NCBI RefSeq assembly: GCF_000813005.1
Contig: NZ_JSYP01000030.1
Span: 1-34,836 of the forward strand
Reading direction: 5' to 3'
DNA length: 34,836 nt
Origin: Flavobacterium sp. KMS
GTDB lineage: Bacteria > Bacteroidota > Bacteroidia > Flavobacteriales > Flavobacteriaceae
Shown: positions 25,809-33,658 of the stretch, piece after piece
Position numbering within the stretch: the first letter of the stretch is position 1
Layout: every line of letters begins with the position of its first letter
The notes under the pieces: model-generated
What the model was told of the DNA's origin: nothing
What the model saw: only the letters and a program-made list of their open reading frames with translations
Database searches by the model: none
Translations under genes and position numbers: made by a program

Positions 25809-25841
25809 ATCCGCTTCTTGAAAAAGAAGCGGATTTTTTTA
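25809..25841 (+). terminator. Rho-independent terminator after the saccharopine dehydrogenase gene
   Basis: Perfect 11-bp arms ATCCGCTTCTT and AAGAAGCGGAT flank a GAAA loop and are followed by a run of T. Confidence 0.92.
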
Positions 25842-25948
25842 TTTGTTATTATTTATAGATAAAACAAGAAAACAATCCTATGGTTTAGTTGTAAAGTAGA
25901 TTTCATGATTATATCTAAATATTATTTTCTAATAAAAAGAGCGTTTTT

Positions 25949-26383
25949 TTAATCAGTACAGTCAATAGCTATTGGTAACGCAAATATTTGACTTATTGGC
26001 TTACCTTTATATAAAGCTGGAACCCAGTTAGGCAATTTTTTTAAAACGCGAACGGCTTCTTCTCCCAATCCGTAGCCTAAATCTTTGCTGACTTTAATAT
26101 CTGATAAAGAACCATCTGTTTCTATGTTAAATGTAAGCATAAGTGTTCCTTTAACTTTGTTTTCGTATGCTGCATCAGTTACATTGAAGTGGGTGTAGAA
26201 AATCTTGTAAAAGCCTTTCATACCTGTATGAAATTGAGCTTGTCTTTCAAATTTACTAGGATGAACAAGAGTCTCATTTTGTTCATCGTTTTCAATTGTT
26301 TGGGCGATACCTTCTGTACTAAATGCAAGCAATACGGTAAAAAGAACAATAACTTTGTAATCTAGCTTTGTTATTAATTTCAT
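25949..26383 (-). CDS. Exported TonB C-terminal-like protein
   Basis: A 144-residue protein with an N-terminal hydrophobic signal (about 10-28, ending EGIAQT) and a TonB C-terminal-like domain from about residue 55 to the end. The block VKGTLMLTFNIETDGSLSDI, then KDLGYGLGEEAVRVLKKLPNW, is close to the module at the end of the M56 protein encoded next to it, which indicates a duplication. It lacks a proline-rich linker. It is the last gene of the five-gene BlaI operon, 28 bp after the M56 gene. A role in sensing or cell-envelope contact, rather than energising transport, seems more likely. Confidence 0.85.
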   Translation of the reverse strand: MKLITKLDYKVIVLFTVLLAFSTEGIAQTIENDEQNETLVHPSKFERQAQFHTGMKGFYKIFYTHFNVTDAAYENKVKGTLMLTFNIETDGSLSDIKVSKDLGYGLGEEAVRVLKKLPNWVPALYKGKPISQIFALPIAIDCTD

Positions 26384-26411
26384 ATTTTTTTTTCTAGCTA
26401 AATTACTTTTT

Positions 26412-27638
26412 TTATTTATTTTCTTGTACCGTTATTGGTAATTTGTACATTACTCTCGCTGGTTCATTGTTTAATGTGCCTGGTTTCCATTTTGGAGATA
26501 ATTTTAATACGCGTATAACTTCATCGCCTAATCCGTAGCCTAAGTCATGAGCTATTTTATAATCAGATAATGAACCGTCTTTTTCGACATAGAAATCGAT
26601 AATCACTTTTCCTGATACTTTATTTTTAGAAGCATCTTTAGGGATTTTGAAGTTTTTACCAATGAATTTGTAAAATTCAGTCATTCCGCCTGGGAATTCT
26701 GGTTGCTGAATGTTTTCGGTTGTGTCTGTAAGGAAGGTTGGTGGTTCGTTCAGTGCTTTTCGATTGCTTCCTTGAGCAATTGTTGTCGTGTTAAAAGCAA
26801 AAAATAATGTAGCAAATATAAAACCTACTACCGAGGTTTTTATTATTGCTCTCAATCGGGATTCTTTTTTTGTCATCATAAGTAAACGTTTTTTGGTTAT
26901 TTGAAAATTAATAGAACTTGCAAGCGCAATCTGGCTTTGGTTGGAAGCCATTTTTAATAGTAAGTTTTGATAGTGAGAAACCGATTCTGATTGGGTTATT
27001 ACTGCTTCATCGGCTAGAAATTCATGATTTAATTTGATAGCTCTTTTGTAAAATATAAAGATTGGATTAAACCAGAATAGGATTTGTATTGCTTCAATAA
27101 GAATAATATCCAACGAATGTTTTTGCTTTATATGTGCCGTTTCGTGAGCAATAAGTTGTGTGTCGATTAGATTGTTTTTTAAATCACTTTCGTTTAAAAA
27201 TATGGTGTTTAAAAATGAATGTGGTAATATGGAATCTTCAATCAAAACCACTTTTTGTTCATTGATAATTTGTGATTTGTTGTATTTTATTTTTTTATAA
27301 AAGGAATACAGATTCAACGCAAAGCGGACGGTTAGTGATAACGCAATAATTAGATATAGAGCAAATAAGCTATAAGTAATTGTCTGATTATTGGTTAGTG
27401 AATTTATGTTTTGGGCATTGTTATTAATTACTATTTCGGGTAATCGAATAGCGTTTATTGCCTTAGATATTTTTGTATCGAATGAAAATAGTTGTAAAGG
27501 AATGGTTAAACCAAAAACTAAACTACCCAACAAATAGAATCTGTTGAAACTATGCATTTTTTCGTTCTCTAACCAAAGTTTATATATTACAAACAGGATT
27601 ATAAGTAGTAATGATGATTTTAGGATATAAGCTATCAT
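26412..27638 (-). CDS. M56 family (BlaR1-like) metallopeptidase with a TonB C-terminal-like domain
   Basis: A 408-residue membrane protein. Membrane helices lie near 5-22, 34-52 and 90-112. The zinc metallopeptidase motif HETAH (165-169) follows, with the third ligand expected at E206 in NHEFLADEAV. Another membrane helix lies near 268-287. The extracytoplasmic end (about 315-408, VSGKVIIDFYVEKDGSLSDY and GYGLGDEVIRVLK) is a TonB C-terminal-like module where BlaR1 carries a penicillin-binding sensor. By analogy it would cut or inactivate the BlaI repressor when its outer module senses a signal. It overlaps the blaI-like gene by 4 bp. Confidence 0.92.
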   Translation of the reverse strand: MIAYILKSSLLLIILFVIYKLWLENEKMHSFNRFYLLGSLVFGLTIPLQLFSFDTKISKAINAIRLPEIVINNNAQNINSLTNNQTITYSLFALYLIIALSLTVRFALNLYSFYKKIKYNKSQIINEQKVVLIEDSILPHSFLNTIFLNESDLKNNLIDTQLIAHETAHIKQKHSLDIILIEAIQILFWFNPIFIFYKRAIKLNHEFLADEAVITQSESVSHYQNLLLKMASNQSQIALASSINFQITKKRLLMMTKKESRLRAIIKTSVVGFIFATLFFAFNTTTIAQGSNRKALNEPPTFLTDTTENIQQPEFPGGMTEFYKFIGKNFKIPKDASKNKVSGKVIIDFYVEKDGSLSDYKIAHDLGYGLGDEVIRVLKLSPKWKPGTLNNEPARVMYKLPITVQENK

Positions 27639-28006
27639 TTTTTCTTTTTTTGAATTTGACTATCAATGATTTTTTTGAGTTCTTCTAATTCCGAAGTCGA
27701 TAAATTGGTTTCGGTGGTAAAGAAAGAAGCAAATTGCGATGCCGAATTGTTAAAGAAATTACTAATCAATCCGTTTACATGTTTAGAGAAATAATCGGTT
27801 TTCTTGACCAATGGATAGTATTCTCTTGAGTTTCCAAATTCGTTGTAGGCAACAAATTTTTTGTCGATCATTCTTTTTAATAAAGTGGCAACGGTTGTTG
27901 TAGCCGGTTTTGGGTCAGGATATGCTTCGAGCAAATCCTTCATGAACGCCTTTTTTAGTTGCCAAAGGTGTTGCATTAATTGTTCTTCGGAGTTGGTTAG
28001 TTGCAT
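27635..28006 (-). CDS. BlaI/MecI/CopY family transcriptional repressor
   Basis: A 123-residue winged-helix repressor. SEEQLMQHLWQLKKAFMKDLLEAY and ATTTVATLLKRMIDKKFV form the helix-turn-helix and wing, with YNEFGNSREYYPLV as the beta hairpin. The C-terminal half (TELEELKKII-type helices) is the dimerisation and cleavage region of the family. It would bind as a dimer to TACA-N2-TGTA sites. One such site overlaps the promoter of this operon at 29455-29470. It overlaps the M56 gene by 4 bp and starts 6 bp after the DUF6624 gene. Confidence 0.94.
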   Translation of the reverse strand: MQLTNSEEQLMQHLWQLKKAFMKDLLEAYPDPKPATTTVATLLKRMIDKKFVAYNEFGNSREYYPLVKKTDYFSKHVNGLISNFFNNSASQFASFFTTETNLSTSELEELKKIIDSQIQKKKK

Positions 28007-28012
28007 TGTGGG

Positions 28013-28975
28013 TTATTTTTTAATTTTTTCTAATTTTTCTAACTCTGGTAATTCCTTTTTATAGGCTTCTACATCCCAAACAATTCCCCATTTTTGAGCG
28101 TATTCGGCTATGGTTCCTAAACCAACTTCTGCGCGTCTTTTGTCTACATTATCGGGGTCTTCTAGTGGTGAAATGTATTGCTTGTTTGTTGCTGGATTTT
28201 TGGCAAGTTGGCTTCCGTAAATTTGTTTTCTCCCTTCTCTTAGTGCGATGCGGTCTTCTAGTAATGCTAATGAACTTGCTTTTGCATTTCCTTTTTTGAC
28301 AGCGTCTCTCATCATGGGTAAATATTTTTGTTGCGTTTCTAAGTCCGAATGCTGTATTACCAGAAACAAAGTTTGGTTTGCCTGACTGCCTACAACGTTT
28401 TCACCGACCCATCCTTTTTCATCAAGTATCTTGGATATTTTAATTAGGTTCAGGCTGTCTTTGTAATTTATGATTTTACCAATGCTATCTATTTTTTTCT
28501 TATCATAATTTGGGCTTTTATATATTGTCATGAATACCTTTCTTATGTTTTGATCCTCTTCAAAAATAGAGAGTAGTTCTTCTTGCAGAGGTTTGTCATA
28601 ATTTGCTTCCATGTTGTTAAGTTTCTTTTGAAGTTTGGTTATTATTTTTTGCCATTCCTTCTCGGGATGCAATATTGTTAAGTCATTATCTTTTTTTAGA
28701 TGGTATAAATTTTCATAACCATTATCGATTGCTAAGTTTAACCATTCGAATGCTTTTTTAGTTTCTAATGACCTTGCTGCTGAGCATGCTCCATTGTATA
28801 ATTGTGTCGAATTTTTATGCTCTAGTTTAAATGCCTTTTCGTAATATGTAACAGATGATTTATAATCTTTTCCTTTGTAACAAGAGTCTGCTTTTTGGAT
28901 ATATTCTTTGTAAGATTGTGCTTGTAAGGAAGTAATACCCAACAGGAATAAAAAAATGGCACTTATTTTTTTCAT
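28013..28975 (-). CDS. Exported DUF6624 protein with N-terminal TPR-like repeats
   Basis: Start chosen at ATG 28975, giving 320 residues with a signal peptide (MKKISAIFLFLLGITSLQAQ); a longer frame exists upstream but overlaps the preceding gene and lacks a sensible N-terminus. Residues about 22-100 look like tetratricopeptide-type helices (YIQKADSCYKGKDYKSSVTY, then YNGACSAARSLETKKAFEWL). The C-terminal part with QTLFLVIQHSDLETQQKYLP, LALLEDRIALREGRKQIYGSQ and YISPLEDPDNVDKRRAEVGL matches the conserved pattern of DUF6624. It lies in the BlaI-controlled operon. Function is unknown; the export signal places it in the envelope. Confidence 0.85.
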   Translation of the reverse strand: MKKISAIFLFLLGITSLQAQSYKEYIQKADSCYKGKDYKSSVTYYEKAFKLEHKNSTQLYNGACSAARSLETKKAFEWLNLAIDNGYENLYHLKKDNDLTILHPEKEWQKIITKLQKKLNNMEANYDKPLQEELLSIFEEDQNIRKVFMTIYKSPNYDKKKIDSIGKIINYKDSLNLIKISKILDEKGWVGENVVGSQANQTLFLVIQHSDLETQQKYLPMMRDAVKKGNAKASSLALLEDRIALREGRKQIYGSQLAKNPATNKQYISPLEDPDNVDKRRAEVGLGTIAEYAQKWGIVWDVEAYKKELPELEKLEKIKK

Positions 28976-28998
28976 AATTTTTAAAATAGAAATTTTGG

Positions 28999-29421
28999 TT
29001 ATTTGTTTTTTGTAGTAGATGTTAATTCTCTGTTGCTGTATTTTTTTATTTCGATTAGTTTGCCTGCCGTGTCGTAATATTTCCAATCGTTATAATAAAA
29101 CCAATGTATTTGTTCTTGGTTCTTTTCTAATTTAGTTTTTCCTTTTGATTGTAATTTTCCATTCGGATAATAATATTTGACTTTACAACTGTTGGCTTGA
29201 TATTTTTCTGTTTTATATAGCGTATTGTTTACGTAAGATTTCCATTTTTTTACGGGTTCGTCTTTCCGGTAGTATTCAAATGATTTGTATGTAACACTAT
29301 CTTGTGTATAATTGTCTATCCAAGCGCCTTCTTTCTTTTTGTCAATCTTCTGATTAATTGGATTGCTCTTGCATCCAGAAAGCAGTGTTATGTAAATTAA
29401 TAATAAGATATATCTACTCAT
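28999..29421 (-). CDS. Lipoprotein with MORN/YwqK-like repeats
   Basis: A 140-residue protein with a lipoprotein signal (lipobox LSGC, Cys17). The mature part has repeated aromatic units such as YYYPNGKLQSKGKTKLE, WFYYNDWKYYDTAGKLIEI and TLYKTEKYQANSCKVK. These resemble the beta-hairpin repeats of YwqK/MORN-type antitoxin-repeat proteins. It is the first gene of the five-gene operon, 23 bp before the DUF6624 start, and has the BlaI-type operator and promoter directly upstream. I do not recognise a specific function. Confidence 0.8.
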   Translation of the reverse strand: MSRYILLLIYITLLSGCKSNPINQKIDKKKEGAWIDNYTQDSVTYKSFEYYRKDEPVKKWKSYVNNTLYKTEKYQANSCKVKYYYPNGKLQSKGKTKLEKNQEQIHWFYYNDWKYYDTAGKLIEIKKYSNRELTSTTKNK

Positions 29422-29451
29422 AAAACTTATTTTGCTCTACAAGATAATATC

Positions 29452-29490
29452 TTGCTCTACAAATGTAGAGTTAATTTTTTAATTTCCAAA
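29452..29490 (-). promoter_or_regulatory. Promoter with an overlapping BlaI/MecI-type operator
   Basis: On the minus strand there is an exact TTTG (29487-29490), a 19-nt spacer, and TACATTTG (29460-29467), a full Bacteroidota promoter. The -7 box lies inside the perfect palindrome CTCTACA-AA-TGTAGAG (29455-29470), whose core TACA-N2-TGTA is the known BlaI/MecI binding signature. A second half-site, TTGCTCTACAA (29432-29442), is a direct repeat of 29452-29462, 20 bp away. A separate palindrome, CAAGATA-A-TATCTTG (29440-29454), lies between them. The start codon of the first operon gene is at 29421. Confidence 0.85.
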
Positions 29491-29501
29491 ATTATTTTTT
29501 T

Positions 29502-29580
29502 GAGGGTCAAAGGTTTAGAGGTGCAAAGGGACAAAGGTAAAAGGAATAGAGGCTCAAAGGAGCTAAGAGGCAAAGGTATT
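29502..29580. repeat. Low-complexity CAAAGG-type intergenic repeat
   Basis: Words such as GGTCAAAGGTTTAGAGGTGC, GGGACAAAGGT and GAGGCTCAAAGG recur. This is part of the 373-bp gene-free gap 29422-29794, which also holds the BlaI promoter, a terminator hairpin and, at 29727-29790, a CTTTGCGAACTTAGCG-type relative of the 181-566 array. Confidence 0.6.
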
Positions 29581-29657
29581 GTGAGTACCAAAAATGGTAG
29601 AAATTTTAAATCCAGCTATTCAGTTCCGAACCTTTGGGACGATCGGAGAGAACGCCC

Positions 29658-29690
29658 ATAAAAAAATCCGCTCATTGCTGAACGGATTTT
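29658..29690 (-). terminator. Rho-independent terminator after the M20 dipeptidase gene
   Basis: On the minus strand, arms AAAATCCGTTCA and TGAGCGGATTTT (one mismatch) flank a 4-nt loop and are followed by a T-run. It is about 105 bp downstream of the dipeptidase stop. Confidence 0.8.
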
Positions 29691-29794
29691 GAGGTTTTAT
29701 ACCTAACAGATTTTAAATACCTGATAGGAAAACTTTGCGAACTTAGCGAAAAGACTTTGCGCGCTTTGTGGTAAATCTTCACTTTGCAGTTGGC

Positions 29795-31186
29795 TTATTT
29801 TTTAGAAAGCTCTACAAAATATTTGTAAAACAACGGAATAGTTTCGATTCCTTTTAGGTAATTGAAAATTCCGAAATGTTCGTTTGGTGAGTGAATCGCA
29901 TCGCTATCAAGACCAAAGCCCATAAGGATTGTTTTGCTTTTTAGTTCTTTTTCGAATAATGCTACAATCGGAATACTTCCGCCTGAACGAACTGGAATTG
30001 CAGGAACTCCAAATGTTTCGGTGTAAGCCATATTTGCCGCTTTGTAACCAATGCTGTCAATAGGTGTTACATATCCCTGACCACCGTGATGTGGAGTAAC
30101 TTTTACAGTTACGCCTGCTGGTGCAATGCTTGTAAAGTGTTTTGAGAATAACTCGGTAATGTGCTCCCAATCTTGGTTTGGAACTAAACGCATAGATATT
30201 TTTGCGAAAGCTTTGCTTGCAATAACCGTTTTAGCTCCTTCGCCTGTATATCCGCCCCAAATTCCGTTTACATCAAGTGTTGGTCTTATTGAGTTGCGTT
30301 CGTTGGTTACGTATCCTTTTTCGCCATAAACATCGTTTAAGTCTAAGGCTTTTTTATATTTCTCTAAGCTAAATGGTGCTTTTGCCATTTCGGCTCTTTC
30401 TTCTAGCGTTAATTCTTCGACATTGTCGTAGAATCCTGGAATTGTAATATGGTTGTCTTCGTCGTGTAATGAAGCAATCATTTTGGCAAGTACGTTAATA
30501 GGGTTTGCAACTGCACCACCGTATAAACCTGAATGTAAATCGCGGTTTGGTCCTGTAACTTCTACCTCTACATAACTTAAACCACGTAATCCTGTTGTGA
30601 TAGATGGCTGCTGATTAGAAATCATTCCAGTATCTGAAATTAATATCACATCGTTTTTAAGTTTTTCCTGATTGCGCTCTACAAACCAACCTAAACTTTT
30701 AGATCCTACTTCTTCTTCGCCTTCTATCATGAATTTTACGTTACAAGGCAAGGTGTTGCTTTGTACCATATATTCCAGTGCTTTTACGTGCATGTACATT
30801 TGCCCTTTGTCGTCGCAAGCACCACGAGCAAATATTGCTCCTTCTGGATGAATTTCGGTTTTTTTGATAACTGGTTCAAATGGGGGAGATGTCCATAATT
30901 CCATTGGATCTGGTGGCTGAACATCATAATGTCCGTAAACTAATACGGTAGGTAAATTTGGGTCGATTATTTTCTCTCCATAGACAATTGGGTACCCCGG
31001 AGTGTCGCAAATTTCGACAAAATCGCATCCGGCTTTCTCTAAACTTGCTTTTACAGCCTCGGAAGTGTCAATTACATCTTGAGAATATGCAGTATCTGCA
31101 CTTACAGATGGAATTTTTAATAATTCGATTAACTCATTGATAAAGCGTTCTTTGTGTTCTTGAACGTATGCTTTTATAGTGTCCAT
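29795..31186 (-). CDS. M20 family dipeptidase
   Basis: A 463-residue metallopeptidase of the M20/ArgE/CPG2 clan. Metal and catalytic residues can be placed: H86 and D88 in YGHYDVQPPD, the bridging Asp in GACDDKGQM (123-130), and Glu157/Glu158 in IEGEEEVGS. GLSYVEVEVTGPNRDLHSG marks the start of the dimerisation domain. The length fits dipeptidases of the carnosine/CNDP type, so hydrolysis of dipeptides in the cytosol is likely; no signal peptide is seen. A TATTTTTG -7 box lies on the minus strand at 31210-31217, 23 nt upstream. Confidence 0.94.
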   Translation of the reverse strand: MDTIKAYVQEHKERFINELIELLKIPSVSADTAYSQDVIDTSEAVKASLEKAGCDFVEICDTPGYPIVYGEKIIDPNLPTVLVYGHYDVQPPDPMELWTSPPFEPVIKKTEIHPEGAIFARGACDDKGQMYMHVKALEYMVQSNTLPCNVKFMIEGEEEVGSKSLGWFVERNQEKLKNDVILISDTGMISNQQPSITTGLRGLSYVEVEVTGPNRDLHSGLYGGAVANPINVLAKMIASLHDEDNHITIPGFYDNVEELTLEERAEMAKAPFSLEKYKKALDLNDVYGEKGYVTNERNSIRPTLDVNGIWGGYTGEGAKTVIASKAFAKISMRLVPNQDWEHITELFSKHFTSIAPAGVTVKVTPHHGGQGYVTPIDSIGYKAANMAYTETFGVPAIPVRSGGSIPIVALFEKELKSKTILMGFGLDSDAIHSPNEHFGIFNYLKGIETIPLFYKYFVELSKK

Positions 31187-31209
31187 TTAAATTGATTTTT
31201 ATAGAATTT

Positions 31210-31217
31210 CAAAAATA
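31210..31217 (-). promoter_or_regulatory. -7 promoter element of the M20 dipeptidase gene
   Basis: The minus strand reads TATTTTTG, an exact TAnnTTTG, close upstream of the start codon. No TTTG is found at the expected -33 position. Confidence 0.5.
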
Positions 31218-31252
31218 CGAAAAATAGAATTAATATTTTTTTTCAAAAAAGC

Positions 31253-31282
31253 TTTGAAAATTAGAAGTTATGATTATCTTTG
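31253..31282 (+). promoter_or_regulatory. Promoter of tRNA-Leu
   Basis: TTTG (31253-31256), an 18-nt spacer, then TATCTTTG (31275-31282): both boxes match the Bacteroidota consensus. The tRNA starts 13 nt later. Confidence 0.8.
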
Positions 31283-31295
31283 CACCCACAATTGA

Positions 31296-31377
31296 GCGGA
31301 TATGGTGAAATTGGTAGACATGCCAGACTTAGGATCTGGTGCCGCAAGGCGTGTAGGTTCGAGTCCTATTATCCGCA
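31296..31377 (+). tRNA. tRNA-Leu (TAG)
   Basis: An 82-nt class II tRNA. The acceptor stem GCGGATA (31296-31302) pairs with TATCCGC (31370-31376), and the discriminator base is A31377. The anticodon stem CCAGA/TCTGG encloses CTTAGGA, giving anticodon TAG. A long variable arm (TGCCGCAAGGCG) precedes the T-loop GGTTCGAGTCC. The CCA end is not encoded. Promoter and terminator flank it. Confidence 0.96.
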
Positions 31378-31389
31378 CTACTTACTTTA

Positions 31390-31425
31390 AAAACCCTTAA
31401 AATATAGTTTTAAGGGTTTTTTTTT
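31390..31425 (+). terminator. Rho-independent terminator after tRNA-Leu
   Basis: Perfect 13-bp arms AAAACCCTTAAAA and TTTTAAGGGTTTT flank TATAG and are followed by further T. Confidence 0.9.
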
Positions 31426-31497
31426 ATGCCTTTACTTTACTAAATTATTGGTTTTTAGAGGTCAATATTCAAAAGTTGGGGATTGAGTAAAAAAATT

Positions 31498-31702
31498 TAC
31501 CGCAAAGAGCGCAAAGAGAAAAACGCAAAGGTTCGCAAAGTTTAATCAATAGCTTCAACTTAGTTTGTCCTTAAAAAAAGTAACGCTGATGAAACGGATT
31601 TACTCTGTAAAGCCGCGGATTAACCACGGATTTTTTATTTAACATTATTAAATCCGTCTTTTTCTGCGTCTTCGCGATAGCGAATCCGTTTTATCAGCGT
31701 TC
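31498..31702. repeat. Composite intergenic repeat: CGCAAAG type plus CGCTGATGAAACGGATT palindrome
   Basis: The gap between tRNA-Leu and the next gene carries a CGCAAAG-type unit (TACCGCAAAGAGCGCAAAG, then CGCAAAGGTTCGCAAAG). It is followed by an inverted repeat with 19-bp arms at 31582-31600 and 31683-31701 (one mismatch), and inner CCGCGGATTAACCACGGATT-type segments. The same arm sequence occurs once after hemW at 12459. Confidence 0.8.
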
Positions 31703-31739
31703 TATTTTATGCGTAACCAAACAAAGGTTTTGTTTCCAT

Positions 31740-32369
31740 CTAAGCATGTTCAATCCTTTTCTTTATAATCTCTAGCAATTCTTCTTTTGTCATAAAAGTG
31801 TTTAGGAAATCTTCTAAGTTTCCTTGGTTAGAAACTTCTCTGAAAAAAACTTCGTGATCTGTTCCAAATAATGTTGGGTTTTCAGGATTTGGATCGGATA
31901 AGCATATGTAATAATGGTCTGGAAAACCATAACTTGAAATAAGCAGAATAAAATCTGGCGAATGGTCATTTGTTACTTTAATGATTTCGCTTAAATCTGT
32001 TTCTTCATCTTTAAAATCATCGTTCCATTCGGCGTAATCTTCTGTGCCTTCTTTAAAAGGGGTAAAAGGAGAAACTTGCCAAAACATCTGACCGAATCCT
32101 TCGTCTGTTAATCTGAAATATTTTTGAATTATTGCATCGTAAAAACCTTCTTTGTTTTCTCTGAAAAGTGCTTGGTTCTCGTTGATGAAATCGCTTATTC
32201 CGTAAATGGGTTCTTCTTCTTCGGCGGTTGCCCAAGGTGTATCTGTTGGTCGCTGATACAGAACAGTATCAAAAGTTATGGATTGTAAATCTTCCTGAAG
32301 TGATTTGCCTTTTATATTGTCGATATTTCCGCCTAATTTTTTGATTTGCTCCAGAATTTCCTTTTTCAT
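31740..32369 (-). CDS. SMI1/KNR4-like hypothetical protein
   Basis: A 209-residue soluble, acidic protein. It has no signal or membrane segment. The pattern ATAEEEEPIYGISDFINENQ and a later FILLISSYGFPDHYYICLSD and HEVFFREVSNQGNLEDFLNT is reminiscent of SMI1/KNR4-type proteins, in which conserved acidic and aromatic stretches surround a beta sheet. Many such proteins act as immunity proteins against polymorphic toxins, but no toxin gene is visible nearby. The assignment is tentative. It is monocistronic on the minus strand, between a repeat-rich gap and the divergent HD-domain gene. Confidence 0.6.
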   Translation of the reverse strand: MKKEILEQIKKLGGNIDNIKGKSLQEDLQSITFDTVLYQRPTDTPWATAEEEEPIYGISDFINENQALFRENKEGFYDAIIQKYFRLTDEGFGQMFWQVSPFTPFKEGTEDYAEWNDDFKDEETDLSEIIKVTNDHSPDFILLISSYGFPDHYYICLSDPNPENPTLFGTDHEVFFREVSNQGNLEDFLNTFMTKEELLEIIKKRIEHA

Positions 32370-32545
32370 TTTTTGGTTTTTATTAAATATTATTTAAAAA
32401 TAGGAATTCTCAGGGTATTAAAAAAGGAATGTGGATGTAGTGATGAAATTGTTTGGTTTGTTGTTATGGATAAAAGAGTTGCATTTTGTTGTTAAAGTTG
32501 TTAATAAACTATTTATTATTATACAGTAGCTACGGTATCAATTTT

Positions 32546-32553
32546 TATTTTTG
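32546..32553 (+). promoter_or_regulatory. -7 promoter element upstream of the HD-like gene
   Basis: TATTTTTG fits TAnnTTTG and is 50 nt before the start codon. A matching -33 box is not seen. The rest of the 234-bp intergenic stretch 32370-32603 shows no other feature. Confidence 0.4.
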
Positions 32554-32603
32554 AATAACTGATTAAAATTAGAAAATTTCATTTATAAATTGAATAAAGT
32601 AAT

Positions 32604-33632
32604 ATGGAAACCATTCTTAAGCACATTCAAGACCTATCTCAATCAGATTGGGATTATTACTTCGGAATTAATCCAAGTAATGTTATAAAAAATCCTTTTC
32701 TTGATAGTACAATTACACATAATAATTTTATCCACAAATATTTTGAAAGAGGAGGTAAGGTTAAAATTTTTAAATCAATTATAGATGATTTTGGTAAATT
32801 AAGATATCCAAACCACATTAATTCGGTCTTCTTTTTGGGATTATTAGTTTATTATAAAACTGGTTTTCAAAGAGAATTTAATTTAAATGTCAATGAACCA
32901 GGTTATAAAACATTTCCGTTTATTTGGTTTTTAATTGCATTATATCACGATAACGCGTATCATATTGAAAAAGACAATAAATTATTATCAAAAAACAAAA
33001 CCTTAGATAATCTTTACGAAAATTATGACATTCAGAATAAACTCTTGGACGAGTATTTAGATTCCACTTCTAGAATTCTTTTTGATTGTTGTGGGGATTA
33101 TTATAATTATCGGGTTAATGAATGCAAGGTTATTGATCACGGCTTATTTGGTGGAATAATTTTATTTGATAGACTTGTTAAAATTAGACGAGAAAAATCT
33201 AAATATCAAGATTTAGATAGCCTATTTTGGGGAGAAGCGTTAGAAGGTCAATATAAGTTAGCTGCATTTTCGATTGCTATGCATAATATTTGGATGCCAG
33301 AAAAAAAACAAAGCAAACTTTACAAGGACTATAATTTAGGCAAGCTGATAGATTTTAAGCCATTAAAATTTAATGATTTTGGTTTCTTGTATTTATTAGG
33401 GATTATTGATACAATTGATCCTATAAAGGCATTTTTTGAAAAGGATATTGATGAACAATATATTTACGATAATTTATATTTAGATTTTACAGAAAACTCT
33501 CTAGAATTATCATGTAAAGAAAACTCAAATTTAGATTTTAAAATACTAGTCGATAAGGCAAAATCATTGCATGGTTGGTTAGATGTTGAAGTTAAATTCA
33601 GTTATAATAAATTAGAAATAAAATTTAAATAA
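32604..33632 (+). CDS. Hypothetical protein with an HD phosphohydrolase-like residue pattern
   Basis: A 342-residue soluble protein that I do not recognise as a named family. The order of residues fits the HD superfamily of metal-dependent phosphohydrolases. H71 lies in YPNHINSVFFLG, H115-D116 in ALYHDNAYH, H179 in VIDHGLFGGIILFDRL, H227 in AFSIAMHNIW, and D269 in LLGIIDTID, each in a helical, hydrophobic setting. This H...HD...H...H...D layout is what such enzymes use to hold one or two metals and cleave phosphoesters, often of nucleotides. The last 70 residues look like a separate beta-rich tail. The unknown gene 26 bp downstream is very likely cotranscribed. Codon use is strongly AT-biased. 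Function is inferred only. Confidence 0.7.
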   Translation: METILKHIQDLSQSDWDYYFGINPSNVIKNPFLDSTITHNNFIHKYFERGGKVKIFKSIIDDFGKLRYPNHINSVFFLGLLVYYKTGFQREFNLNVNEPGYKTFPFIWFLIALYHDNAYHIEKDNKLLSKNKTLDNLYENYDIQNKLLDEYLDSTSRILFDCCGDYYNYRVNECKVIDHGLFGGIILFDRLVKIRREKSKYQDLDSLFWGEALEGQYKLAAFSIAMHNIWMPEKKQSKLYKDYNLGKLIDFKPLKFNDFGFLYLLGIIDTIDPIKAFFEKDIDEQYIYDNLYLDFTENSLELSCKENSNLDFKILVDKAKSLHGWLDVEVKFSYNKLEIKFK

Positions 33633-33658
33633 AGTTTTATAAATTAATTCAAATAAAA

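Noticed and set aside
26412..28006. Beta-lactam resistance operon
   Set aside because: BlaI and an M56 protease are present, but there is no beta-lactamase gene and the sensor lacks a penicillin-binding domain.
29452..29661. A 69-residue plus-strand protein
   Set aside because: It covers the BlaI operator and promoter and the CAAAGG low-complexity repeat; the residues are repetitive (RDKGKRNRGSKELRGK).
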